A stretch of DNA of 64,000 bases, from NCBI RefSeq assembly GCF_007565055.1, contig NC_044566.1, positions 60,123,332-60,187,331 on the forward strand. Direction: 5' to 3'. The position numbers were made by a program, and so were the translations under genes. Positions 1 to 12,200 of this stretch are shown here, piece by piece (positions within the stretch are counted from its first letter, which is position 1; each line of letters starts with the position of its first letter). This stretch comes from Rhinopithecus roxellana (Eukaryota; Chordata; Mammalia; Primates; Cercopithecidae). The notes under the pieces were generated by a model. The model had not been told where the DNA came from. It was given only the letters and a program-made list of their open reading frames with translations, and searched no databases.

Positions 1-84
1 AATGGAGTACTATGTAGCAGTTAAAGAAAATGGACTAAGTATATCAACATGAACAGATCTAAAAAATGTAATGCTCCTTCATTT

Positions 85-330
85 TTTAATTCAATAAATA
101 TTTATTGAGTGTTTATATGTTCCACACAGTGTTCTAGGTACTTGGGAATCATCAGTGAACAAAACAAAGATCCTGCCCTTGTGGACATTATGTGCCAGAG
201 GTAGGGAAATGGATGTAACCTCTAAGGAAACCGTATGTTAATGTAGGTGTTGATAAGCGCGTTGAAAAAGGGAGAGAGAAGCATGGTAAAGGTGTCTGGG
301 AGTGCCAGAGTTAAGGTGGGGGGTTGGCTG
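85..330 (-). mobile_element. LINE-2 3' end
   Basis: The plus strand reads AATAAATATTTATTGAGTGT ... GTGAACAAAACAAAGATCCT, the antisense of the LINE-2 3' end. It is preceded by an L1 3' scrap (1-80, GGAGTACTATGTAGCAGTTA). Confidence 0.55.
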
Positions 331-799
331 AATTTTAAGCCAACAAAACAAGTATGAGAAAATGTTCATGATTATGAGCTCTAGGTGGTGGGTATGCAGG
401 TGTTTTATTATTTCTTTTGTCTTTCTCTATATTTACATTTTTTCTAAAAAATTCCTATGATATAAAAGATTAAAGCAAAACTCCTGATTAGGACTCTGAA
501 ATATGAAGGAAGTTGATTAAGAAGCAGAAAATTAAAAAGGAGTTAAATGATATATAAAAGACTCTAAAGTAAGTGTCGGAATTTTGAAGTGTATTAGAGA
601 TAAGCAGAGTCACAATGCAGAAAATCAAACAATAATGTAGAAGACAAATGTGAAAATCAATATAGCCAAAAATCACCAGAGCAAATACAACCAAAGCAAC
701 AAATAAAGATATCATAGAACATATTTGACTTGAAGACTCAGAAGTGATAAAAAAATAAATATCTAGATATATCCTGGAAAGACTGTTGCAAAAGCTGTT

Positions 800-1150
800 A
801 GTTAACTTCCCTTTCTTCTTTAGCAAGCACACGTTGTTGGGTGTGGCAGTGTGCCCAACTATAAAACTAGTTTTCAAGGCCCCCTTGCCTCTTCGGCTGT
901 GTGGAACATGGAGGTGCAGCCTGGCCCTGCAGTGGCCACTAGGAGGCCCTCTGAAGAATGGAAGCCTCATGCCAAAAAAAATGCTAGACTCCTGGGTCCA
1001 TGTTGATCATGGAGTTGTGATACCAGCTCTGGATTCTACCTCTGGATTTTTACGTGCAAGATATAGACACTTTAATTTTATTGAAGCCACCACTGTTGGA
1101 AATCCACTAACTGGGGTTTCTGTTCAATGCATGTGAACCCACGTTGAACT
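800..1150 (+). mobile_element. Diverged LTR-type repeat remnant
   Basis: The stretch GACTCCTGGGTCCATGTTGA ... TTTTTACGTGCAAGATATAG ... AAGCCACCACTGTTGGAAAT resembles the 3' half of an old mammalian LTR. An open frame of 116 codons here (786-1136) is incidental. Family not assigned. Confidence 0.4.
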
Positions 1151-1800
1151 GGAACCTACATTTAAAATATTAATGCCTGTGGGAAAAAGATTGTAGTTCA
1201 GTAATTCTCATCTAGCCTGTTGTCTCTCATACAAAGACAACAGCAAGGCTTTCTCAGATCCCCAAGAGCTCACAAAGTCTGTAACACCCATGTGCCCTGA
1301 CTGAGTAGACCTGAGGTAAGGTTCTGGCAGCCCCACATGCAAATGGTAGAAACCCAAGCCAGTTTTTAAGATCTTGAAGCCCTGGTTTCTTTATTTGTAA
1401 ACCAAGTAAAAGTAAAATGATTTACTTCATAAAATTAAGTTATAAAGGTTAAAGAGAGAGAATATATGCGAAGCTCTTTGTTCACTGCTTAGTACTCTTT
1501 TAAAAAAATAATAGAATGTATTGGAACAACCAATCTTAGCCAATCATGAGAGGAATCAGAGACAAGAAAAGAAAAGAAAGCCACTGAACCCAACTAAAAT
1601 TTAGACTTTTAGAGATTATTATAAACAAAATTAAAAAGCAATTGCTGTACATAATAAAAAATTGACATTCAATAAGAAAGATAAACCTCCTAATAAGGAG
1701 GCTTTATTCATCAAAGGACGTGACAGTGCAGTTCACAAAAGAATATCTCTAAATGATCAACACACACCCAAGCTAATCTTGCTGATAATTAAAGAAGTAG

Positions 1801-2268
1801 CGCCGGGCGCGGTGGCTCAAGCCTGTAATCCCAGCACTTTGGGAGGCCGAGACGGGCGGATCACGAGGTCAGGAGATCGAGACCATCCTGGCTAACACGG
1901 TGAAACCCCGTCTCTACTAAAAATACAAAAAACTAGCCGGGCGACCTGGCAGGCGCCTGTAGTCCCAGCTACTCGGGAGGCTGAGGCAGGAGAATGGCGT
2001 GAACCCAGGAGGCGGAGCTTGCAGTGAGCTGAGATCCGGCCACTGCACTCCAGCCCGGGCGACAGAGCAAGACTCCGTCTCAAAAAAAAAAAAAAAAAAA
2101 AAAAAAAAACTAGCCGAGCGAGGTGGCAGGCGCCTGTAGTCCCAGCTACTACGGAGGCTGAGGCAGGAGAATGGCAAATCCCAGAGGCGGAGCTTGCAGT
2201 GAGCTGAGATCCGGCCACTGCACTCTAGCCCGGGCGACAGAGCAAGACTCCGTCTCAAAAAAAAAAAA
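1801..2268 (+). mobile_element. AluY with duplicated right monomer (one insertion)
   Basis: A full Alu (1801-about 2109) is followed by a second copy of its right arm and tail (about 2110-2268). A single TSD pair, AAAGAAGTAG at 1791-1800 and 2269-2278, encloses the whole unit. The repeated section starts at the A-rich linker (ACTAGCCG). Confidence 0.88.
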
Positions 2269-2445
2269 AAAGAAGTAGGGACAAACGAAATGAGTAACCA
2301 TAGACCATTGGTTAAGCATTAAGTTATTGGTTAGGCATTACATTATGGCACATCCGTAGGAATAAGTATGCCGTATCATTTAAAATCATGTCATAGAATA
2401 TTTTATAAGGTGGGAAATAATTTGCTATGGAAAAAAGCTTGGTTA

Positions 2446-2750
2446 GCCCAGGCACAGTGGTTCACGCCTGTAATCCCAGCACTTTGGGCGGCCTAGGCGG
2501 GCGGATCACCCGAGGTCAGGAGTTCGAGACCAGCCTGGCCAACATGGTGAAACCTCATCACTACTAAAAATACAAAAATTAGCTGGGCATGGTGGCACAT
2601 GCCTGTAATCCCAACTACTCAGGAGGCTGAGGCAGGAGAATCGCTTGAACCCAGGAGGCGGAGGCTGCAGTGAGCCGAGATCGCACCACTGCACTCCAGC
2701 CTGGGTGACAGAGCAAGACTCTGTCTTCAAAAAAAAAAAAAAAAAAAAAA
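2446..2750 (+). mobile_element. Alu (AluS-like)
   Basis: Starts AGCCCAGGCACAGTGGTTCA, ends in an A18-20 tail. Full length. Confidence 0.88.
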
Positions 2751-2959
2751 GAGCTTGGTGAAAACTTGGTCTACTCTACATGATGTTCCTCTTCATGTAA
2801 CAAGAGATAAAATAAAAAGAAATTATATATATATTTCCAGTCCTGGAAAGAAGACAAAAATGTTAATAATTATTTGTAGATAGGGGAATATAGGAACCCC
2901 CCTCCTTTTTTGCACTTTTTTTTATGATCAGAGAAATAGATGTAAAGATTGCTGAGGGA

Positions 2960-3261
2960 GGCCGGGCGCGGTGGCTCAAGCCTGTAATCCCAGCACTTTG
3001 GGAGGCCGAGACGGGCGGATCACGAGGTCAGGAGATCAAGACCATCCTGGCTAACATGGTGAAACCCCGTCTCTACTAAAAATACAAAAAACTAGCCGGG
3101 CGACCTGGCGGGCGCCTGTAGTCCCAGCTACTCGGGAGGCTGAGGCAGGAGAATGGCGTGAACCCGGGAGGCGGAGCTTGCAGTGAGCTGAGATCCGGCC
3201 ACTGCACTCCAGCCCGGGCGACAGAGCAAGACTCCGTCTCAAAAAAAAAAAAAAGAAAAAA
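2960..3261 (+). mobile_element. Young AluY (cercopithecid-type), 16-bp TSD
   Basis: Perfect TSD AAAGATTGCTGAGGGA at 2944-2959 and 3262-3277. Close to consensus, with the GAGATCCGGCCACTG signature. Confidence 0.93.
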
Positions 3262-3713
3262 AAAGATTGCTGAGGGAAACAGAGAATTGGATCAGTACAT
3301 GGGCTCACAGTTTTGTCCCGCGTATTACTTAATATTACAAAGGAAGCGAGGTTCCTTTCCAGTGGAGAGGTCTGGCTAACACCACCCTTTAGCCAAATGA
3401 TGGAACTTAGCATTGAACTTAGCCTGGTGGGACAGACTGTCATTTTGTGCAATCAGAAGTACACAAACATCACCTTTGTACTTTGCTTCTAGAAAACATT
3501 TAATCTGGGTTTAATCACTACGAAACAACCACACAAACCCAGAATGCAGAACATTCTCATGCCAACTAGAGAAACGAAAAGAGCATGAGGATAGGTCTAG
3601 ATTCAAAGATATTAACCGGACATAATAACCAAATGCAGTACTTGAAACTTATGAAAATATTCTTTAGACCATTGGGGAAATTTTAAAAATTTAAATTTAA
3701 AAACCTAACATTA

Positions 3714-4035
3714 GGCCAGGAGCGTGGCTCACGCCTGTAATCCCAGCACCTGGGGAGGCCGAGGCAGGTGGATCACCTGAGGTCAGGAGTTGGAGACCAG
3801 CCTGACCAACATGGCAAAACCCGGTCTCTACTAAAAATACAACAAAATTGGCCGGGCATGGTGGTGTGTGCCTATAATTCCACCTTCTTGGGAGGCTGAG
3901 GCAAGAGAATTGCTTAAATCCGGGAGGTGGAGGTTGCAGTAAGCCGAGATTGTGCCACTGCACTCCAGCCTGGGGAACAGAGTGGGACTCCATCTCTGAA
4001 TAAATAAATACATAAAAAAATAAAATAAAATAAAC
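3714..4035 (+). mobile_element. Alu (AluS-like)
   Basis: Full-length, starting GGCCAGGAGCGTGGCTCACG, with an ATAAAT/AAAAT-rich degenerate tail. CTAACATTA and TTAACATTA flank it as an imperfect TSD. Confidence 0.87.
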
Positions 4036-4074
4036 ACTTAACATTAGCTCTTATGAATTAATCACTCTTTCAGG

Positions 4075-4149
4075 CTCTTTCAGGATGACAGGCCTGCGGA
4101 GTGAGAACCAGCACCACCAGACGTGTGAAGGACCCTGCTTAGGGCACTC
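4075..4149 (+). repeat. Short duplicate of 6632-6706
   Basis: About 70 bp (GGATGACAGGCCTGCGGAGT ... TTAGGGCACT) are nearly identical to 6632-6706. The matching segment at 6632 lies inside an MLT1-like LTR, while the copy here is isolated between Alus. Confidence 0.75.
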
Positions 4150-4267
4150 TGTCTTAATTTTTCAGATGCAATAACGGTATTGTGGTTATGCAAGGAATTG
4201 TTCTTATTCTTAAGAGATACTTGACAACGAATTTAGGAATAAAGTATCACGATGTATGGAGTGTACC

Positions 4268-4571
4268 TTTTTTTTGAGACAGTTGAGACAGAGTTTTGCT
4301 CTGTCACCCAGGCTGGAGCTGGAGTGTAGTGGCACGGTCTCAGCTCACTGCAATTTCTGCCTCCCAGATTCAAGTGATTCTCATGCCTCAGCCTCCCGAG
4401 TAGCTGGGATTAAAGGTGTGCACCACCAGCCTGGCTAATGTTTGTATTTTTAGTAGGGATGGGATTTTGCCATGTTGGCCAGGCTAGTCTCAAACTCCTG
4501 ACCTTAAGTGATCCATCCGCTTTGGCCTCCCAAAGTGCTGGGATTACAAAGGTGAGCCACCGCGCCCGGCC
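4268..4571 (-). mobile_element. Alu (older)
   Basis: Antisense Alu from the poly-T to CCCGGCC. Several diverged positions. Confidence 0.87.
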
Positions 4572-4589
4572 TGCAATTTACTTTCATAT

Positions 4590-5060
4590 GGTTCTCCAAA
4601 AATATATATAGGAGAGACATAAAATAAGGCAAAATGTGAACATCTGGTGACCATAGACGAAGGGTAAGCAGTGTTCACTATACTGTTTTTCAACTCATTT
4701 CCAGAGATTTTTATATTTTCTAATTAAAAGGCTGTGGTGGGAGAAGTTCAGGTGGAAATCAAGAGGAGAGGGTAAACTATAGGATAAATGAGACTTAAGG
4801 GACATGGCAACCAAATACAATGTGTGGATCTTGTTTGGTCCCTGATGCACACAAACCAACTAGAGGAAAACATTGATGAGACAAGCAGGGAGACTGAACA
4901 CTGATGGAGTGACTGATGGGATGAAATAGGAAAGACATGAGAGAAGACTGGCCATATGACGCTAACTGGTCATGTGTATATGAGGATTGAGTATATTATG
5001 CCATCTAACTTTTGCAAGCTTGAAAATTTCCCTAGTAAAAAGCTGGGCGTCAAGTTAAAA
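4590..5060 (+). mobile_element. Old L1 3' end
   Basis: Contains GGGACATGGCAACCAAATAC and GTGTGGATCTTGTTTGGTCC, wording typical of mammalian L1M 3'UTRs. No coding capacity. Confidence 0.6.
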
Positions 5061-6439
5061 TTACATGCAATGTCTGACTTTCTCAGTGAGTGACTGACTG
5101 GCTGAAGAGATATCTAAATATAGCTCTATGGTTCTCTATTACTTAAATAAAGAATTACACAAAAGAATAAGTTGTGAAATCAAGATTAGTCCCTGAGTTT
5201 CTCTCATAATAGTGATTTTAAATGAATTTCAGGGGGGTTTGTGGCAGGTGAAGGTTATATGGAATTAATTGCCTTTCTATTTTTTCCCTTTTATTTTCAT
5301 TCTCTCAATTTCCCTAATGCATGAGGCTCCTGACCACCATAAAGATAGAACTGGGGCTTAACCCTCATCACTTCTGAAGCTGATGGAATGGTATTTATTG
5401 CTTCCACTTAAGTTTGAGAATCTCAAGATTGTCTATTTAATCAGTTCTTTATTTAGCTAGTAGAGTTTTTATTGTCCTGCCTATTCAACATACTACTATG
5501 GCTGCTAGTGCTAATTTAACATTTAGGTGAAGATAAAATGAGTTTTGAAGTCATTCAGGAAGATCATACAGGCCAAAAAAAAAAAAAAAAAACAATAAAA
5601 AATCCATGAGAGCCTTAAAGGTGGAAAAACACCCTTATTTTTGTCTGCCTGTTTGTTAGGAAGAGTATGGAGGCCACTGTCAGATGTGTCTCAAGAAATG
5701 ATGAGATGGTGTTCTTGCCCCATAGTGATCCTGAACCATTTAGCTTTTACTCTAAGGTAAAATTTTGTAATTAAAAGGGCAGTAGTGTTATGTGCTGTTT
5801 TTGTTTTCTAGAAGGAAATAGGATTCAAATAAAACAAACATGAAACAAACAGTGAATTGGATACTCATGCCTTAAAGTCTTTTTAAAGGAAATATTATAA
5901 AGTATTAACTTCCAATCAATAATATAAACCACAAAGAGGAAAACAAGAGCAGATAAGGGTATGTATATGAAAAGAAAAATTCAAGTCTGAAAATGTTCAA
6001 ACAACAAAACAAAACTGATAAGTAGCAGACTTAATAGGAGAACAAATGAAACCAGGTGTAGAAGGGATATCAAATCTGGGACCAGAAAGAGAAAAAAAAT
6101 CTTGGATTCAGTTACCATGGCTGCTTAACTGAGTATACAGAGGATAAAGGAAACACATTATACACTATTACTTAATCTCTGAACACAACTTTCATTATTT
6201 AAATAATATTGATGAAAATCATTTTAAAACTCCAGTGTTCACAAACATAAAATATACATACCTGAAAATGCATCAGTGCTACCCTTAGATGTTCTTCCTG
6301 TCTATAATTGTTTGCATCGGAGGTTAAGGTTTGGACTTTTCGATTTGCCTATCTTTAAAGTGGAATAACAAACATTCATATGGAAACTATGAGCATGGGT
6401 TCATCAAGTCTTTATACTTACCCCTCCCTTCGTGTCACT
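5061..6439. other. N4BP2L1 intron 1, no recognised feature
   Basis: AT-rich sequence with an A18 run near 5576. No convincing exon, RNA gene or named repeat. Confidence 0.5.
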
Positions 6440-6810
6440 GGCTTTATCTGTACTAGATTTAAAGTGGCCACGTTTTCTTTGCTCTTCCTTCCATCAAGAA
6501 GTCTGCTTTCCTCGTCCTTCAATGTGGGCCGGCAAAGTGACTCGCTTTGACCAACAGAAGGTGCGGGAGCGCTGGCAAGCAGCTTCTTGTCGTGCTCTCT
6601 TGAGATACCGCGGTGAAGAGGCCTGGGTGCGCCTCTTTCGGGATGACAGGCCCTGCGGAGTGAGAGCCAGCACCACCACACGTGTGAAGGACCCTGTTTA
6701 GGGCACTATGCCCAGCCCCACGTTGTCAGGTGACGCAGCTGCCGCAGGGACCCCAGGCAAGGCCCGCAGATCGGCCCACCTGAGCCCAGCCCAAACTGCC
6801 AACACAGAAG
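6440..6810 (+). mobile_element. MLT1-like (MaLR) LTR remnant
   Basis: The order of GTGACTCGCTTTGACCAACA, GAGAGCCAGCACCACCACAC and CCCAGCCCAAACTGCCAACA resembles the mammalian MLT1 LTR consensus. It is relatively CpG-rich for this window, but no gene is evident. Family call from memory. Confidence 0.5.
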
Positions 6811-7069
6811 AAGTTCATTCCCGCATCCACACAACAGGCTTCCCAGCGTCTGAGAACTATCACCTTATCCCTTTTATTATCTGTTCTGCCTGAAACACTC
6901 TGCTTGTCTTCGAGGATCTCTGCTCCTCCGACATGGTTTCTGGACCTTGTATGTACCTGGTCACTCTTCTCTGGACACCTTCAAGGTGGCCAAATTTCTC
7001 TTTAAATTGTGTGGCAGTCAGAATTGAAAACAGTGTTGCAAAGATCATTTGCTTCTTTTAACCCTTAGA

Positions 7070-7410
7070 ATCTTTCTGCTTTTCCCTACAGCCTCTTCTC
7101 CCCTAACAAGCCCTAGGGCACTCGCTTCCTCCTCTCTTTCCTGCCGGTGTTCTCAGCCCCTCCCCTAAGAGGCAACAGTTTTCTCATCCCTCAGGGACTA
7201 AGTCAAACTTGCATCACTCCTTCGCATTCCTTTCCCGGCTCCGGACCCTTTCTCTCAGCGCTTTGCTGGGCCAGCTTTTTCCTCTGTGCGCTGCGCTGGC
7301 TCCTTTGGCTGGGCCATGAATTCCTTGAAAGCAGCTACTTTCTGTACCTTAACGCTTCACCTGGCACTTGGCACATGTTAGGTGCTCAATAAATGTTTAA
7401 TGAGTTGGAT
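7070..7410 (+). mobile_element. LINE-2-like 3' end
   Basis: Pyrimidine-rich, ending ATGAATTCCTTGAAAGCAGC ... GGCACATGTTAGGTGCTCAATAAATG-type sequence (7367-7396), as in LINE-2/MIR tails. Confidence 0.55.
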
Positions 7411-7839
7411 AATTAACTAATATTCTTTTGGTATTAAAGTATATTATCTACTGGCCGCATTTCCCCCACAAGGCTATCAAGGGAGACTGTCCGATTCCTG
7501 TTTAAACAAAGATAGTATGTCCACTGAATTTCCTTGTTTGCCACTGTTTAGTTCATTTAAAAAAATGCATTTGGTTTGGAATTACTTTTTCAGCGATCTA
7601 GGCTGCCTTCTTTTTAAATGCTATCAAGCTTCTGAAGAATTTTGACAGCTATTTAGTTACCATTTCTGGAATGTGTATTCACTCATTTTTGAAAATGGAA
7701 GCATTTTACTTTTGTCTTTCATCTCTCTTAATTCACTGCAGTACCTCAAGGGCTGCTTGACACGCGCTCTCCAATGTGTTTATTACCGTGGCACAGAAAC
7801 AGTCTAGGTTGGTCAATGTGGCCTCATGGTTATTATAAC

Positions 7840-8010
7840 ACCACTTTACTTCTGTAAAGTGCCTTACTGGGTACAAAATGTTTTCTCATACTGGCCTCAT
7901 TTCTGTCTGATTAGAAGCTCTGTGTAATAGGTAGGGATAATTATCTGTGTTTTACAGTTGAGAAAACAGAGGCTCCCAAGCCTGTCAGGGCACCTGAAGT
8001 GCTTACTCAT
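7840..8010 (+). mobile_element. MIR-like SINE fragment
   Basis: Shows GTAATAGGTAGGGATAATTA ... TTTTACAGTTGAGAAAACAG, typical of MIR3/MIRb. Confidence 0.5.
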
Positions 8011-9127
8011 CTGTGGCTCCAAGGCCTCATGTTTGTTCCATTCTTCCTGAATTAAAGATCATTCTGCTCCATGGAGAAGACCAACAACAAAAAAGACATT
8101 GAATAGCTTTGCTTTCTCTTTGCATTTCCTGTCCTTGTCATTCTCCAACGTTTTTTCCTCCGATTTTTAAATATCTTCTTCTTCTGAGCATGGCCACGTG
8201 ACCATATTTTCTGTTTGTTGGCTGGGTTTGTTTGTCCTCAGTTTTTACAGATGAGGAAATGAAGCTCAGAGATGTCTCCAGTTCCTCCAGAGCATGACAT
8301 CCACCTTCTGCCAAAAGATAGTACGAGCGAGGATTTCAAGTGGAAACATCTTCTCTTTGAAGTTCTTTTGTGCAGCACTGAATAAGCATATTCATTTTGT
8401 TTTGGTTTTGCTTTAAAGGGGAGCTCCATGGTGGTGTTTCTTTTTGCTGTGATATTTCCTACTTACGCTCAGAGTGGTGGAGGGTAGGAAGGTAGGGGAC
8501 AGTGGCTCTGTCGCTTTCCTTCTCCCATTTTGCTTTTCTCCCATTTGGCTCAGGCCATCATTAAAACATAAATATGTTACCTAATAAAGTAGAGCACATG
8601 CATCACTTACCCACATTTCATACTAGAACTAGCTTCTCAGATGGGTCCTTACAGAGAACAGAGCTCCAAGGAAATGGGCCAGCTCAGAGTTTAGGGGGCC
8701 GAGGGAAGGGCTGCAACGTGGGGGTCTGGCACCCATGGGCAGGTCTTGGGTGGGGGCACTGGTGCCTTGGAGAGAAATGGGCACTGGGATTGGTGCTCAG
8801 GAGGAAAGACAGTCACCAGGCCCCCAACTTAGCTTCAGTTTCTTCTTGAGTCAGTCCTTGCTGCTGCAGAAGGCAGCGGCAGTGACTGTACCTTAGTTTC
8901 AAGGACCAGCAGCACACACTGCCGCCTCTCAGCCCTCTCCCACCTCCTGCTAAGGAGTAATGCCTTCTAGACATAATAAACATCTCTCTTTTAAAGCTGC
9001 ATTTTAACAACTCCAAACCTGGTGGTCTCAATATTACAACCGCTAAATGTTAGAGATGGAAGGAAATTATTTCTACTGAGACTATACATAATATTGAAAA
9101 CATCTCTCTAATTTCTCCACTTTCCAG
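8011..9127. other. N4BP2L1 intron 1, 3' end, no recognised feature
   Basis: Unassigned single-copy-looking sequence. Short open frames have no recognisable protein similarity. It ends in the polypyrimidine tract and AG of exon 2. Confidence 0.5.
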
Positions 9128-9255
9128 ACAATTGCAGCATGACTTTCCCAGGGCCCTGATTTTCAGCACGGATGATTTTTTCTTCAGGGAAGATGGTGCC
9201 TATGAGTTCAATCCTGACTTCCTGGAGGAAGCTCATGAATGGAACCAAAAAAGAG
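9128..9255 (+). CDS. N4BP2L1: N4BP2L1 exon 2
   Basis: The acceptor is TTTCCAG at 9121-9127 and the donor GT at 9256-9257. It encodes (R)[19 protein letters not shown] through [12 protein letters not shown]. The first base completes a codon split with the upstream exon. Reading through the donor gives an open frame to about 9467, which is probably just intron. Confidence 0.95.
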
Positions 9256-12200
9256 GTGACAAATGCCTTTCCAAACTCCTGGGAAACCCTGATGTGCACA
9301 TAGATTGTAGCTGCTGCAGAATGAATAAATTTAATGGAAGGAGTTTAACCGAAAGTTCTGCCGTTTTTTTCCCCAAAACAGAACACCAGAGCATAACCTC
9401 CTTAGATTCCAGAGAAAGAAAATTATTGATAGTGGGCTCTGAAATAGATGGCACTGAAGTTGTGTGATGAGGAGATGAGGGCATCCTGTAATACAAATGA
9501 CCAATAGAGATTACGCTTACCCTTCCCTCTGATTGTTGCATGTTGTTCACTGTTATGTAACATTGTGTTGCAGCAAGAAAAGCAATGAGGAATGGCATAT
9601 CCCCCATTATTATTGATAATACCAACCTCCACGCCTGGGAAATGAAGCCCTATGCAGTCATGGTAGGAAGAAGTATCATTCTGAATTTTCAGTTATGGAC
9701 ATTTTGTGAGAAAGTTGAAGCATCTGTTCTTTCCTCTTTTTCTGATGTTCCATGATTTCGTATTTGCTAACAGTAGTTCTCCCAGGGAGCAGGTAACGAG
9801 GTTTTATGTTAGTGTTTCTCTGCTGTTCAATGGCTGAAGTTTGCTGAGATGCTAATCTCACTTCAGGATACAATTTAAAAATAGTCCTTGGCAAATGGTC
9901 CTTGGTGTGAATTCTTGATAACTTTTCTGTCTTAATTACTTTCCTAAGGCGAGGCATACAGAGGAGCACCCACTGAAATGTGCAGAGCAATACTCAACTA
10001 GATGACGCTCCTAGTGGAGTTACAGGTCACAACAGGACCATTCTGCCTCTGGTGAGCCGGGGATTTCCACACTGTGTACTGTTGCTGCCTGGGAGTTCCA
10101 GGGCAACAGAATATTTTAGTTTAAAAACAGATTAGGGCCAGGCGTGGTGGCTCACGCCTGTAATCCCAGCACTTTGGGGGGCCGAGGCAGGCGGATCACT
10201 TGAGTCCAGGAGTTCAAGACCAGCCTGGCCAACATGGTGAAACCCCATCTCTACTAAAAATCCAAAAAAATAGCCGGGTGTGGTGACGGGCGCCTGTAAT
10301 CCCAGTTACTCAGGAGGCTGAGGCAGGAGAATCACTTGAACCTTGTAGGCAGAGGTTGCAGTGACCTGAGATTGCGCCACTGCACTCCAGCCTGGGCAAC
10401 AAGAGTGAAACTCCATCTCAAAAAAAAAAAAAAAATTAAAAATTAAAAAATAAAAACAATTAGGATTAACATTGTAATCTTATTAAGATGACAGAATGCA
10501 AATATAAATATAAAACAGCTCAGCTCTCCATTGTCAGAATAGCAAAGAACAGCATGATGCCTGCATTATCCTTTAATTGTGAAGTCTATTTGGTCTTTTT
10601 TCATACATATTCCATCTCTTGTGATTATGTTTTCATTCCCTATTGGGTCTAGAAAGGAGAAAGGATCCAGAACCATACAAATGGGGCAGGAAGCACAGTG
10701 GAGTATCCTCCTTGCATCATGCAGAATCCCTACCTGGTTAATTGTGAAGTGAATAGGTCCAGACTGGGCTCACGATGTTAGGCTTCTTTTTACATTTGGG
10801 GCTAACTGGCATACCTACAGGTGTGCTTTTCTCTAACGATCATCATCAGTTCCACTTACACCCAGATTGTGGGGCTTCGGTGAATGTAAGGAAGAATGAG
10901 CCGCACACTTGTGGTTACTTCAGTTCATGTCGAGTCTACTTGGGCGAGAAATGAACAGGCACGTGAAGAGTCAATTGAATGAAGGCCATCACTTAAAACC
11001 AAGACTTAATGACTAACTGACCAGTAGCCTAAGGGAAGTCATTTTACTTTTTTGTTTTGTTTTGAGACAGAGTCTCGCTCTGTCTCCCATGCTGGAGTGC
11101 AGTGGCACGATCTCAGCTCACTGCAGCCTCTGCCTCCCAGATTCAAGTCATTCTCATGTGTCAGCCACCCCAGCAGCTGGGATTACAGGCACGTGCCACC
11201 ACGCCCGGCTAGTATTTGTATTTTTAGTAGAGACGGGGATTTGCCGTGGTGGCCAGGCTGGTCTCGAACTCCTGAGCTAAAGTGATTCACCCGCCTCGGC
11301 CTCCCAAAGTGCTGGGGTTACAGGTGTGAGCCACCGCACCTGGCCTCAGTTTACTTTTTATCTTCTGGATATGTATACTCCTTTTCAGGCATCCTCAGCT
11401 ATTCATTAGACTTAAAAATGAGAGGTTTCCAGTTGTGTTATTTAAAAACTTCCCAACTGAGAAGTGCCCATGTAAAGAATGAAAAGGAAACCTTTTTGCT
11501 TAGCTCTTTCCACTCTATGTTTTATAAACACAATAAATTATAGTGATAATAGAAAATTCAGTTTGAGATAAGGTAGTAGTCAATTTATGAATGCAAACAA
11601 TATTTGGATGTTTATAAGGAAATTATAATAGTTTTCTAAACTCAAGGAAATGGGGCCTGGTGCATTGACCCACATCGTATTGCATAATGGGGAGAGCTAC
11701 TTTTGGAGGGAAGTTGATACAAAGTAAGTGACTATCACTTTTTATTTCACCAGTTAGGTTCCTATGGTACTCCCACTTTCTAAAGGAAGGCATGAGGGCT
11801 AGGACAAGACATCTGACAAGTAAATCTACAAAAATCCTATAAGTGACTTTGAGAAGTCACTGAGTTCACTGCTCACACCGCTGTTCAGGACGTTTTAAAC
11901 TAGCTCAAGTCATCTATTTTTAAAGATATCCAAAACAAAGAACCTTTACAAATTTCCTACATATTAGATAAAATTGAGCAAAATTTATCATGGAGAATTA
12001 TGAGAGTGGCTAAGTATGGGAATGAAACAACTGCATTTATTATGATAAATTAAGGCATTGGATTACTGGTAAAACAAAAGGAATTCTAGAAAAGATTTGT
12101 AGTAAATGTTAAATGGCAGCATAAACATTCCCAAACATACATACTATGTCTTCAATGTTTTATGTACTTTTGAAAAATCAGGCACTTGAAAATAACTATG

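Noticed and set aside
488..970. 160-codon open frame on the minus strand
   Set aside because: AT-rich, low-complexity translation over repeat and intronic DNA; no similarity or gene context.
786..1136. 116-codon open frame on the plus strand
   Set aside because: It lies in a diverged LTR-like repeat, with no splice context and no recognisable protein.
1892..2258. Minus-strand open frames over 100 codons
   Set aside because: Translations of antisense Alu (the SPGLECSG / HCKLRL type). The many similar frames elsewhere are likewise Alu shadows.
6432..6701. CpG-containing block as an alternative N4BP2L1 first exon or promoter
   Set aside because: It lacks the expected P-loop coding sequence and CpG density is not island-like; it fits an MLT1-type LTR better.
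9132..9467. N4BP2L1 exon 2 extended to 9467
   Set aside because: The GT donor at 9256 matches the known junction, and exon 3 joins in phase. Extension would need intron retention.
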